NCBI RefSeq assembly: GCF_052119585.1 | Contig: NZ_JBGQOJ010000046.1 | Span: 1-8,218 of the forward strand | DNA from: JBGQOJ01 sp052119585 | GTDB taxonomy: Bacteria > Pseudomonadota > Alphaproteobacteria > Rhodobacterales > Rhodobacteraceae | Direction of reading: 5' to 3' | Length of the DNA stretch: 8,218 nucleotides | Shown: piece after piece, positions 1 through 6,396 of the stretch | How the letters are laid out: the number at the start of each line of letters is the position of its first letter | Numbering within the stretch: the first letter of the stretch is position 1 | Translations under genes and position numbers: made by a program | The notes under the pieces: model-generated | Database searches by the model: none | Seen by the model: the letters and a program-made list of their open reading frames with translations, nothing else | Told to the model about the DNA's origin: nothing

Positions 1-109
1 CATCGCTGGCAATGACCAACCGTCAAACCGCCCGGAACTGTCCGGGACTTACTGAAATCGCTGTCCGGGACTTACCGTAATCACTGTCCGGGACTTACCG
101 AAACCCGCA
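1..109. mobile_element. Probable end of an insertion sequence (IS21-like, uncertain)
   Basis: This stretch carries three tandem 23-bp repeats and ends where the IS66 transposase homology begins. Read inward from position 109 on the minus strand it starts TGCGGGTTTCGG and then gives repeated GTAAGTCCCGGACAG units. IS21-family elements begin with TG, end with CA, and carry several short repeats near their ends, so the layout fits an element lying to the left with its right end at about 109. No transposase gene of that element is visible in the window, so the family is inferred. Alternatively, the repeats could belong to an element reading rightward from TGTCCGGG, later lost. Confidence 0.4.
38..106. 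repeat. Three tandem 23-bp direct repeats
   Basis: Three copies start at 38, 61 and 84. Each begins CTGTCCGGGACTTAC, followed by a less conserved eight-base tail (TGAAATCG, CGTAATCA, CGAAACCC). The first 15 bases are identical in all three. The 23-bp period is close to two helical turns, so the copies would lie on the same face of the DNA, as expected for a row of transposase or regulator binding sites. They sit exactly beside the point where the IS66 transposase reading frame is lost. Confidence 0.9.
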
Positions 110-913
110 GGTGGCGCGCGGCCACCCCACGGCCAGTCATCACGCACATAGGTCCAAAGCCACGCAGTCTTGGTGCCCCCGCGCGCCAGAAGCGGCACGG
201 TCGTATCGTCGCCATGCAACCGGCTGCCTACCAGAACATGGAGCCAGATCAGCCGGTGGGACAGGCTGAGATCAATGCCTTCACGCACAATCCGCTCGGA
301 TTGTCTGTTCAGCGGTTGGCGCTGTCCGTATTTTTCAAAGGCAACCATCGCGATCAATTGCGGCCCTGCCCAACCCTGCGGAATGGCGTGGAACGGCGCT
401 GGCGGCTGACTGATCTTCTCGCATGCCCGGCAAGTGAACGTCTCGCGCACCGTCTGGATTACCTCCCACTGACAAGGGATAACCTCCAGCGCCATCCTCG
501 CCCATCTTCACGATCCGGTCCGAGCCACAACAGGTGCAGTTGGTCGAAGCCTCTATCACCACACGTTCGCGCGGCAGGTGGTCGGGAAAGGGTTTGCGCA
601 CAGGCTTGCGCCGCGTGAAGGCGCGCACCTTGCTGGTCTTGCCGTCCGCAGCAGTCTGTTCAGCGGTCAGCGCGTCCTCCGTGGCGGCCGCTTCCAATTC
701 CTCAAGCTTCAACTCCTGGATCGTCGCATCCGTGCAGGAAGCCAAGGCGCGCGCCTGCACCAATTCGCGTTCCGCAGCCTTGCCGCGCGGGCTGTCTGCG
801 CGGCAACCTTCTTCAGCGATCCGCACCCTCTCAGCATTCGTCCAGCGCCTTCGGCGCCCGCTGTCCGTAGCAGACAGGATCCCGACTGAGGGTCTGACAC
901 TATGGTCAGTCAT
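107..913 (-). pseudogene. Degenerate IS66-family transposase remnant (TnpA-TnpC deletion fusion)
   Basis: The reading frame opens with ATG at 911-913. Its first ~45 residues resemble the IS66 accessory protein TnpA, with an RRRRWTNAERVRIAEE segment at residues 20-35. By residue ~65 the sequence has become the TnpC transposase (QELKLEELEAAA, then RRKPVRKPFPDHLPRERVV at 101-119 and a zinc-finger CTCCG at 126-130). TnpB and the start of TnpC are missing, so a deletion has joined tnpA to tnpC. After GED at ~494 the frame shifts: about eight bases of the usual GEDVTETLEVIP stretch are absent and homology resumes as ALEVIPCQW in another frame. Further on, roughly 20 residues are missing before RLHGDDTT (205-216), which holds the first catalytic aspartate. 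Homology stops at GGRAPPA (~107-120), at the IS end repeats. The other catalytic residues are lost, so the element cannot be active. The family call is firm; the size of each deletion is estimated from memory of the family. Confidence 0.88.
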
Positions 914-944
914 GACGCCGGATCTAAACCACGGTCACAAAACC

Positions 945-976
945 AAAAAGACGGCCCTCGGCGAAGGGTGACCCTT
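945..976 (-). terminator. Weak candidate terminator after the permease operon
   Basis: Just downstream of the last transporter gene, read on the minus strand, there are two mutually exclusive short hairpins (AAGGG/CCCTT at 964-976; CCCT/AGGG at 955-968). A run of five U (949-945) follows about five bases beyond the second. The stems are only 4-5 bp, so termination would be inefficient. It may still be the natural operon end, because IS66 debris starts shortly afterwards. Confidence 0.3.
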
Positions 977-983
977 GGCGGGG

Positions 984-1835
984 TCAGTCCGGCGACAGCC
1001 CCCGCAGCCGCTCTGATCTGCGGCGCAGCAATTCGACCGCCGTCAGCAAGCCGATGGACACAATGACAAGGATCGTGGCAACCGCCAGAATGGTCGGGCT
1101 GATCTGTTCACGCAGGCCGATGAACATCTGCCATGGCAGCGTTTTCTGCCCGGCGGACCCGACAAACAGCACCACCACAACCTCGTCAAATGACGTGATA
1201 AAGGCAAACAAGCCGCCAGAGATCACACCGGGTAGGATCAGTGGCATCTGGATCTTGAAGAACGTGCGCACCGGGCCGGCGCCCATGTTAGCCGCCGCCC
1301 GCGTCAGGCTTTTGTCAAACCCGACAAGGGTCGCTGTCACTGTGATGATCACAAAAGGAATACCAAGCGCTGCATGCGCCAGAACGACACCGATATAAGT
1401 TCCCTGCAATCCGACGCGGCTGTAGAAAAAATACATGCCCGCCGCAGAGATGATCAGCGGGACAATCATCGGTGAAATCAGAATTGCCATGATGGCCCGC
1501 CGAAACGGAACATGGGACTGCGACAGGCCGATTGCAGCCAGCGTTCCCAATGACACTGAAATGATCGTTGCCATCGGCGCAATCTGAACCGAATTGCGCA
1601 GCGCCTGCTGCCACTGCGGGTCTTGAAAGAAATCCCGGTAATGCTTTAGCGAATAGCCGGCAGGGTCGAACCGCAACATTTCCGGCGTGAACGTAAAGAA
1701 GTTCTGCGCGTTGAAGCTAAGCGGGATGATCGTAAGGATCGGCGCAATCAGGAAGAAAAAGATCAACCCGCAAAGCGTAAGATACGCATAATGCCAGATG
1801 CGCTGGCCGAGTGTGGCGTAGATTGGCAGTTTCAT
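984..1835 (-). CDS. ABC transporter permease, PotC-like
   Basis: The product is a 283-residue inner-membrane subunit, the usual length for PotC-type permeases of spermidine/putrescine-class importers. About six membrane helices can be placed near residues 17-39, 80-104, 113-137, 144-171, 205-225 and 246-270. The cytoplasmic EAA loop that docks onto the ATPase is clear at 176-204 (SLTRAAANMGAGPVRTFFK, ending in LILPG). The C-terminus is a short basic tail (RRRSERLR). The ATG at 1835 lies three bases after the stop of the preceding permease gene, so the two are almost certainly translationally coupled; the ribosome site would lie in the end of that gene and is weak. It should pair with the upstream PotB-like protein to form the heterodimeric channel. 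It is the last gene of the operon. The fold and role are secure; the substrate is not. Confidence 0.94.
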   Translation of the reverse strand: MKLPIYATLGQRIWHYAYLTLCGLIFFFLIAPILTIIPLSFNAQNFFTFTPEMLRFDPAGYSLKHYRDFFQDPQWQQALRNSVQIAPMATIISVSLGTLAAIGLSQSHVPFRRAIMAILISPMIVPLIISAAGMYFFYSRVGLQGTYIGVVLAHAALGIPFVIITVTATLVGFDKSLTRAAANMGAGPVRTFFKIQMPLILPGVISGGLFAFITSFDEVVVVLFVGSAGQKTLPWQMFIGLREQISPTILAVATILVIVSIGLLTAVELLRRRSERLRGLSPD

Positions 1836-1838
1836 GGC

Positions 1839-3413
1839 TTATCCCAGCTTTACGTTGTCAATGCCGACGATCTTGTCATAGGCGTAATAGAAGGCCAGCA
1901 CGATCACCAGAAGAATGGTCCCCAATGCCGCCGCCAGCCCCCAGTTCAACGAGGTCGAGATGTGGTAGGCGATCCGGTTCGAAATGAAGATGCCCTTGGT
2001 CCCCCCGACCAGTTCGGGGGTGATATAATACCCGATAGACAGGATGAACACCAGGATCGACCCCGCGCCGATGCCCGGCACCGACTGAGGGAAATACACC
2101 CGGCGGAATGCTGTGAAGTTTGTCGCCCCAAGCGATTTCGCGGCCCTGACATAGGAGGGCGGGATGGTTTTCATCACCGAGTAAAGCGGCAGGATCATGA
2201 AGGGCAACAGGATATGGGTCATCGCCGTCACCGTGCCGAACTGGTTGTTGATCATCGCCAGACGGTTCCCATCCGCCACTATGCCGATCCACACAAGAAT
2301 GTCGTTGATGACGCCCTGCTCCTGCAACAAGATCTTCCATGCCGATGTCCGCACCAATAGCGAGGTCCAGAACGGCAGCAAAACAAAGATCAGAAGCACA
2401 TTGGCCTTGGAAGACGGCAGGTTCGCCAGCAAGAACGCCACCGGATAGCCCAGAAGGATGCACATTCCGCAAATTGTAAGGGATAGAATGAAGGTCCGCT
2501 CGAACAGCATCAGATAGATCTGGCGGTTTTCATCCACCATCTGCGGACCGTCGACCGTTTTTTGCATGTCGATCGCATTCAGGAAATATCCGTTGGTGTA
2601 ACGACCGGCATAAATCTGGATGGTCGTCCAAACCGGCAGATCGGCCCATTCCTTGTTGTCCTTGATGAACAGCTCTTTGATACTGACGCTTTCGAATGTC
2701 GGGATAGCGGCCGCGGTGCGGACCAGCAAATCATCCGGCGCGGCAGATGTATCAACACCCCGGGCAAGATCGCGGTAAAGCGAGGTATAGACAATGTCCA
2801 TCGGTTGCCGCTTGGCGGGGTCTTTGCCGTCTTCGCGGGTCACTGTGGCCCAGTCATCATAGGATGATGCGGTTTCCGGAAGCTGTGCGCGCACGGCAGA
2901 ATTCTGCATCAGCGCGCCCCATGTTGCAGGGTCTTTCCACGCAGCGTCCAGCGCAACGAACTGATCCGTGTAGATATCTGTTCCAAGCCGGCCAACATCG
3001 CGACCCGCCTTGCGGAACATCGAGGAAATGCCGCTTTGTTCGTAGTTCAGCCGCGACCCAAGCCGCGTGTGCAGCTTGCGTTCCGCAGCGATGACAAGAT
3101 CGGTATAGAGTGCGGCAAATATCTCCTCGCCGGGGGCCTCGCCCGCATTCGGATCCCAGTCTTTCAGTGCAACCACCGTGCGTGGCAGCGTTTCCGATAC
3201 GATCTGGTTTTCGACCGACCGGAACAGCATGTCGACGATCGGCGCGACAAAGGCGACAAGAACAAAGATCAGCAACGGGGCGATCAGGCCAAGGGCGCGC
3301 AGTTTCTGGCGGCGCAGGGCACGGTTCAGACTTTTCTTCAGTGGCGTTCCGTCGGCGGCAAGAACCAGTCCGGTTTTGGCGTCTCTCATTTCCGTGTCGG
3401 GCATGTCGCTCAT
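1839..3413 (-). CDS. ABC transporter permease, PotB-like, with large N-terminal soluble insert
   Basis: The product has 524 residues, against about 280-300 for ordinary PotB proteins. A cytoplasmic N-terminus rich in basic residues leads to a first membrane helix at ~39-63 (LRALGLIAPLLIFVLVAF). A soluble stretch of about 235 residues follows (~65-300), which by topology should face the periplasm. The standard permease core then resumes with helices near 304-329, 338-356, 393-416, 448-466 and 494-513. The EAA loop is at ~421-446 (YVRAAKSLGATNFTAFRRV, then FPQSVPG). The ATG at 3413 is preferred over a TTG at 3440 because a GAGGA ribosome site (3419-3423) stands five bases before it. The gene lies 102 bp after the binding-protein gene, with a strong hairpin in the gap, and three bases before the PotC-like gene. 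The insert has a mixed charged composition; I recognise no named domain in it. Its role may be docking of the binding protein, which is only a guess. Confidence 0.92.
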   Translation of the reverse strand: MSDMPDTEMRDAKTGLVLAADGTPLKKSLNRALRRQKLRALGLIAPLLIFVLVAFVAPIVDMLFRSVENQIVSETLPRTVVALKDWDPNAGEAPGEEIFAALYTDLVIAAERKLHTRLGSRLNYEQSGISSMFRKAGRDVGRLGTDIYTDQFVALDAAWKDPATWGALMQNSAVRAQLPETASSYDDWATVTREDGKDPAKRQPMDIVYTSLYRDLARGVDTSAAPDDLLVRTAAAIPTFESVSIKELFIKDNKEWADLPVWTTIQIYAGRYTNGYFLNAIDMQKTVDGPQMVDENRQIYLMLFERTFILSLTICGMCILLGYPVAFLLANLPSSKANVLLIFVLLPFWTSLLVRTSAWKILLQEQGVINDILVWIGIVADGNRLAMINNQFGTVTAMTHILLPFMILPLYSVMKTIPPSYVRAAKSLGATNFTAFRRVYFPQSVPGIGAGSILVFILSIGYYITPELVGGTKGIFISNRIAYHISTSLNWGLAAALGTILLVIVLAFYYAYDKIVGIDNVKLG

Positions 3414-3418
3414 GTCTG

Positions 3419-3423
3419 TCCTC
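3419..3423 (-). promoter_or_regulatory. Ribosome binding site deciding the PotB-like start
   Basis: GAGGA on the minus strand lies five bases upstream of the ATG at 3413. The alternative TTG start at 3440 would put this site inside the coding region and has no comparable site of its own. Confidence 0.7.
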
Positions 3424-3481
3424 GTGATCGTCTGCTGCAAAAGGTAGGGAAAACGGGAATAATAGAGTGGGTAGTGAGGTA

Positions 3482-3506
3482 GAAAGGGGCCACGAGGGCC
3501 CCTTTC
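3482..3506 (-). terminator. Strong hairpin between binding-protein and permease genes
   Basis: A perfect 10-bp stem (GAAAGGGGCC / GGCCCCTTTC) with a five-base loop starts ten bases after the stop codon of the solute-binding-protein gene. No long U run follows, so it is better read as a partial terminator or an mRNA 3'-end stabiliser than as a full stop. Such hairpins after the binding-protein gene are common in ABC import operons, where the binding protein is needed in excess over the membrane subunits. Downstream permease expression would come from read-through. Confidence 0.7.
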
Positions 3507-3515
3507 AAACGGGGT

Positions 3516-4628
3516 TTACTGAGCAACCCATGCCTGGAAACGTGCATCCAGATCGTCGCGGTTGTCTGCCCACCATCCGTAGTCATACAGGTGAACATTG
3601 GCAGCGTTGGCCGGATCTGTTGGCATATGCGGTGCCATGTCGATGCCCAGTTCGGCATGTTTTCCAACCAAAGGCGCCGAGGACTTGCGTGCCGGACCGT
3701 AGGAAATATACGCGGCCTGATCGGCAAGACGCTGCGTGTCGGTTGCGAACATCAGGAAGTCCAATGCACGGGCTTTGCGTTCATCGGACAGTCCGGCAGG
3801 AATGATCCAGCCATCAAGGTCGAACGACTGCATGTCCCAGAGCATTCCGATCGGCTGGTTCTGCTCGGCGATTGCCGAGAACAGACGACCGTTGAAGGTC
3901 GAGCCCATCACGACTTCGCCATCGGCCAGCAACTGGGGTGTTTCCGCACCTGCGGTCCACCACACAACGCTGTCCTTGATCGTGTCAAGTTTGGCAAGCG
4001 CACGATCAACACCTTCGTCGGTGCCCAGAACGTCATAAAGCTTGTCTTTCTCGACGCCGTCGCAGTAAAGCGCCCATTCCATGTTATCAATCGGACGCTT
4101 TTGCAGCGAACGCTTGCCAGGGAATTTCGCCAGGTCGAAGATATCGCAAACGGTTGTGGGCGGTGTATCGCCGACCATATCCGTGCGGTAACCGAAGGTC
4201 GTCGAGTAGACGATCTGCGGCACAAAGCAATCCGACACCAGCAGGTCGCCGAAATCGTCCTTGGCCGATGTTCCGTCCGGCGCAGCAGCCAGCATTGTAT
4301 CGGGGTCGATTTCCATCGCCAGACCTTCGTCGCAAAGACGCATCGCGTCAGAGGCAACGACATCGACGATGTCCCAGGTGACATTTCCGGTTTCGTTCAT
4401 CGCGCGCAGTTTTGCCACGGCCTCGGCCGAGGATTCGTCGGTGACGACCTCAAGACCCTCGTTCATCGCCTTGTAGGGCTCTACGTAGGCTTTGACCTGG
4501 CTGTTCTGATACGCTCCGCCCCATGACACCATGGTCATGGAATTGGCCATTTTGGAATGGCTTTCTGCAAATGCTGCTGCGGCCGCGAAAGTCGCGCCTG
4601 CAACCAGCAAGACTGACTTGAATTTCAT
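3516..4628 (-). CDS. Periplasmic solute-binding protein of spermidine/putrescine-type ABC importer
   Basis: This is a 370-residue secreted protein. The N-terminus is a classic signal peptide: MKFK, a hydrophobic core, and a probable cut after AFA at residue 21 (AFA-ES). There is no lipobox cysteine, so the mature form should be free in the periplasm. The body follows the COG0687 (PotD/PotF-like) two-lobe layout: MVSWGGAYQ at 33-41 near the mature start, WDIVDV at 85-90, NMEWALY at 182-188, WWTAGAETPQLLADGEV at 223-239, and DLDGWIIPAG at 270-279. Four cysteines (99, 134, 161, 189) could form disulfides. The ATG at 4628 is chosen over an in-frame extension to 4751 because AAGGAG stands ten bases before it and the signal peptide begins there; the extension would overlap the ATPase gene and bury the signal sequence. 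The ligand is probably a polyamine or related cationic solute, but I cannot confirm the polyamine-contact residues by eye. Confidence 0.93.
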   Translation of the reverse strand: MKFKSVLLVAGATFAAAAAFAESHSKMANSMTMVSWGGAYQNSQVKAYVEPYKAMNEGLEVVTDESSAEAVAKLRAMNETGNVTWDIVDVVASDAMRLCDEGLAMEIDPDTMLAAAPDGTSAKDDFGDLLVSDCFVPQIVYSTTFGYRTDMVGDTPPTTVCDIFDLAKFPGKRSLQKRPIDNMEWALYCDGVEKDKLYDVLGTDEGVDRALAKLDTIKDSVVWWTAGAETPQLLADGEVVMGSTFNGRLFSAIAEQNQPIGMLWDMQSFDLDGWIIPAGLSDERKARALDFLMFATDTQRLADQAAYISYGPARKSSAPLVGKHAELGIDMAPHMPTDPANAANVHLYDYGWWADNRDDLDARFQAWVAQ

Positions 4629-4638
4629 TATATTCCGT

Positions 4639-4644
4639 CTCCTT
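4639..4644 (-). promoter_or_regulatory. Ribosome binding site of the solute-binding-protein gene
   Basis: A strong AAGGAG on the minus strand stands ten bases before the ATG at 4628. It settles the start in favour of the form that begins with the signal peptide. Confidence 0.75.
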
Positions 4645-4669
4645 GTTATGGGTATCCGTTGGTGTTCCC

Positions 4670-4699
4670 CCCCCCTGTCCCGGATAGTTCGACGGGGGG
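4670..4699 (-). promoter_or_regulatory. GC-rich hairpin in the ATPase / binding-protein gap
   Basis: Within the 82-bp gap, a C6 block (part of a nine-C run at 4667-4675) can pair with G6 at 4694-4699. GTC/GAC (4677-4679 with 4691-4693) extends the stem across one bulged base, leaving an 11-base loop. No U run follows on the transcribed strand. It could slow transcription or protect the mRNA upstream of the binding-protein gene. The nine-C homopolymer is also a plausible slippage site, but it is not in coding sequence. Confidence 0.4.
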
Positions 4700-4710
4700 T
4701 ATTGCAATGA

Positions 4711-5811
4711 TTAAGCGTCCAGCGCGCGGCAGTCTTCGGCGCGCCAGCCAATCTCGATCATCTCGCCCGGTTTCAGGCGCTTCTGGTCGGGTGCGTTGCG
4801 GGTTTTGATGATGAAATCATCTTTGCCAGCCACGCGCAGCCGGGTCCGGTAAATGTCGCCCATGTAAATGAACTCCAGAACCTCGGCCTTAAGCGTGTAG
4901 GCATCCGCGTGCAGACGTGATTTATCGAACTCCACCCGCTCCGGGCGGATCGACACGATCGTGCGTTCGCCGGGTTTGGATACGTTCACCGGAACCGTTT
5001 CGATCACTTCGCCACTGTCCAGACGAACGGTCGCAATGTCGCCAACGATCTTTTCAACAACGCCTTCCAAGGTGTTGTTCTCGCCAATGAACTGCGCGAC
5101 AAAACTGTTTTTCGGCTTTTCATACAGCTCATCCGGCGGGGCAAGTTGCTGGATCCGGCCATCCTCGAACACCGCCACTCGGTCCGACATTGTCAGTGCT
5201 TCGGACTGATCATGGGTCACATAGACAACGGTGATACCCAGATTGTCGGCGATATGCTTGATTTCGAACTGCATGTGTTCACGCAATTGCTTGTCCAGGG
5301 CACCAAGCGGCTCGTCCATCAGAACCAGCTCTGGCTCGAACACAAGGGCGCGGGACAGCGCGACGCGCTGTTGCTGACCACCGGACAACTGGGCTGGCCT
5401 GCGATTGGCGAACTCGCCCATCTGGACCATCTCCAGCGCGCGCATCACCTTTGCATCACGATCGGATTTGCCCATGCCGCGCACTTCCAAAGGAAAGGCC
5501 AGGTTTTCACCCACGGTCATATGGGGAAACAAGGCGTAGTTCTGGAACACCATGCCGATCCCGCGCTTGTGCGGCGGGATATTGTTGATCGGCTTGCCAT
5601 CCAGCGTGATCTCGCCGTGCGTGGCCGTCTCAAACCCTGCAAGCATCATCAGGCAGGTCGTCTTGCCCGACCCCGAGGGCCCGAGCATCGTCAGAAACTC
5701 GCCCTTGCCAATCGACAGGTTAAGGTCTTTTACGACTAGGTTTTCCCCGTCATAACTTTTTTGAACACGGTCAAACGCGACGAACGCGTCGCCGTTGTTA
5801 GATATTGCCAC
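4711..5811 (-). CDS. ABC transporter ATP-binding protein, PotA-like
   Basis: The product is a 366-residue cytoplasmic ATPase that drives the importer. All nucleotide-binding motifs are intact: Walker A GPSGSGKTT (44-52), Q-loop glutamine 90 (VFQNYALFPHMTV), signature LSGGQQQR (142-149), Walker B LVLMDEP (162-168) with catalytic Glu167, D-loop GALD (170-173) and switch His200 (VTHDQSEA). A C-terminal TOBE-type regulatory/substrate-sensing domain follows (about 240-360; SIRPERVEF at 287-295). Length and order match the PotA class. The start is GTG at 5811, preceded by a GGGAG ribosome site six bases upstream. It is the first gene of the operon, and its stop lies 82 bp before the binding-protein ATG. 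Regulation is probably exerted in the 5' region, where palindromes occur at 5837-5850 and 5919-5928. Confidence 0.95.
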   Translation of the reverse strand: MAISNNGDAFVAFDRVQKSYDGENLVVKDLNLSIGKGEFLTMLGPSGSGKTTCLMMLAGFETATHGEITLDGKPINNIPPHKRGIGMVFQNYALFPHMTVGENLAFPLEVRGMGKSDRDAKVMRALEMVQMGEFANRRPAQLSGGQQQRVALSRALVFEPELVLMDEPLGALDKQLREHMQFEIKHIADNLGITVVYVTHDQSEALTMSDRVAVFEDGRIQQLAPPDELYEKPKNSFVAQFIGENNTLEGVVEKIVGDIATVRLDSGEVIETVPVNVSKPGERTIVSIRPERVEFDKSRLHADAYTLKAEVLEFIYMGDIYRTRLRVAGKDDFIIKTRNAPDQKRLKPGEMIEIGWRAEDCRALDA

Positions 5812-5836
5812 GAGGGGCTCCCTGTTTGTCGATGCG

Positions 5837-5850
5837 GCAGGTTAACCTGC
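5837..5850. promoter_or_regulatory. Perfect 14-bp palindrome upstream of the ATPase gene (operator candidate)
   Basis: GCAGGTTAACCTGC is a perfect palindrome centred 32 bp before the GTG start of the ATPase gene. A dimeric repressor bound here would block transcription or early elongation of the transporter operon. No regulator gene adjoins it, so the partner is unknown. Confidence 0.5.
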
Positions 5851-5918
5851 TCTGAACGCCCCCATCTAACGCGAAGGTTGCCCCATCATGCAACAGTCAG
5901 TGAATGAAATTTCCTCGA

Positions 5919-5928
5919 TTTGATCAAA
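5919..5928. promoter_or_regulatory. 10-bp palindrome TTTGATCAAA in the operon promoter region
   Basis: A perfect 10-bp palindrome lies about 110 bp upstream of the ATPase start, overlapping the TTGATC that could serve as a -35 element. It may be an operator, though a 10-bp AT-rich palindrome can occur by chance. Confidence 0.3.
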
Positions 5929-6129
5929 ACCAGACGATTTGTATAGAAAATGACCTCGTTTCAAAGCATTTTCCCGAAGTTTCAGCGAATCATGGCCGTT
6001 CTGTCTGTAGCCAGACATGGCAACGATCCCGGCGGGGGCCTGCAATCCTGTGAAGACCGACATCAGTCCGGGTCTTGTGATGCGGGAACGGGAAACGGTA
6101 ACCGCATGGTGCCAGATGAGGGGGCCAAA

Positions 6130-6174
6130 ACAGTCAAAGCGCCCCGGGGGGCGTTTGATGTTCAACATGACTGT
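6130..6174. repeat. Compound inverted repeat with GC-rich core
   Basis: Outer arms ACAGTCA (6130-6136) and TGACTGT (6168-6174) enclose two smaller inverted repeats. One is a GC-rich hairpin at 6134-6158 (TCAAA/TTTGA arms and a CGCCC/GGGCG core with one bulged G). The other is the near-palindrome ATGTTCAACAT at 6158-6168. The outer and inner pairings compete, so two alternative folds are possible. No U run follows on either strand, which argues against a simple terminator. Confidence 0.55.
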
Positions 6175-6241
6175 GGAAATTTGGTGCGGTCGAAAGGAAT
6201 GACGGCCGAATCGCACAATGACGCATAAAGTTACTTTTTTC

Positions 6242-6268
6242 ATTTCGTTATCAATAACATAACGAAAT
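6242..6268. promoter_or_regulatory. Inverted repeat with 10-bp perfect arms upstream of the integrase
   Basis: ATTTCGTTAT (6242-6251) and ATAACGAAAT (6259-6268) are perfect reverse complements separated by seven bases (CAATAAC), with a centre-to-centre arm spacing of 17 bp. It begins about 155 bp upstream of the integrase start. A T6 run lies before it rather than after, so it does not read as a plus-strand terminator. An operator or an integrase/excisionase arm-type site fits better. Confidence 0.55.
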
Positions 6269-6385
6269 ACCCTTGTCGCAGGGCGTTGCATTCAAAACCA
6301 GAACAACTCATGAACAGTTGGGGGACGCCACAGGGCTAAAAAAGTTCGAGTCCGAAATTCCCTCGGTAGCAATATGTCGCAGCAT

Positions 6386-6390
6386 AGGAG
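6386..6390 (+). promoter_or_regulatory. Ribosome binding site of the integrase gene
   Basis: AGGAG lies six bases before the ATG at 6397. This supports that start and an intact translation signal. Confidence 0.7.
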
Positions 6391-6396
6391 CGAACT

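Larger units (their letters stand above)
5812..6396. other. Intergenic regulatory block between transporter operon and integrase
   Basis: The 585 bp separate divergently transcribed genes. Open frames exist on both strands, but none has a recognisable product, a good ribosome site or gene-like composition, so I call none. The block must hold the promoter(s) of the transporter operon (minus) and the integrase (plus). On the minus strand a weak TTGATC (5920-5925) and a TATACA (5940-5945) are possible promoter parts, but neither has a well-spaced partner. The clearest signals are inverted repeats at 5837-5850, 5919-5928, 6002-6017 (TGTCTG/CAGACA with a four-base loop), 6130-6174 and 6242-6268. 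The chromosome/integrated-element junction should also lie here, between the operon and the integrase. Confidence 0.6.

Noticed and set aside
1791..2360. Long plus-strand open frames across the permease genes
   Set aside because: They lie antisense to well-supported membrane proteins; their length follows from the GC-rich third codon positions of the real genes.
3591..4526. 311-codon plus-strand open frame opposite the binding-protein gene
   Set aside because: It is the antisense reflection of a gene with a signal peptide, ribosome site and family motifs; the translated sequence has no recognisable domain.
4667..4675. Nine-C homopolymer as a phase-variation tract
   Set aside because: It lies outside coding sequence and upstream of the ribosome site; a length effect on expression is possible but nothing in the sequence supports it.
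4629..4751. N-terminal extension of the solute-binding protein by 41 residues
   Set aside because: It would overlap the ATPase gene, place a charged stretch before a clear signal peptide, and ignore the AAGGAG site before the ATG at 4628.
5950..6228. Open frame of 92 codons on the plus strand in the same gap
   Set aside because: No recognisable product, low-complexity composition and no ribosome site; overlaps the inverted repeats.
5866..6291. Open frame of 141 codons on the minus strand between the operon and the integrase
   Set aside because: Its sequence resembles no family I know, it covers several palindromes and the likely operon promoter region, it has no convincing ribosome site, and it competes with an open frame on the other strand. 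Treated as non-coding.
6296..6375. Possible tRNA gene (CAACT/AGTTG stem with seven-base loop, then GTTCGAGTCC)
   Set aside because: The loop lacks the required T at position 33, the T-arm stem does not pair, and no acceptor stem can be formed.
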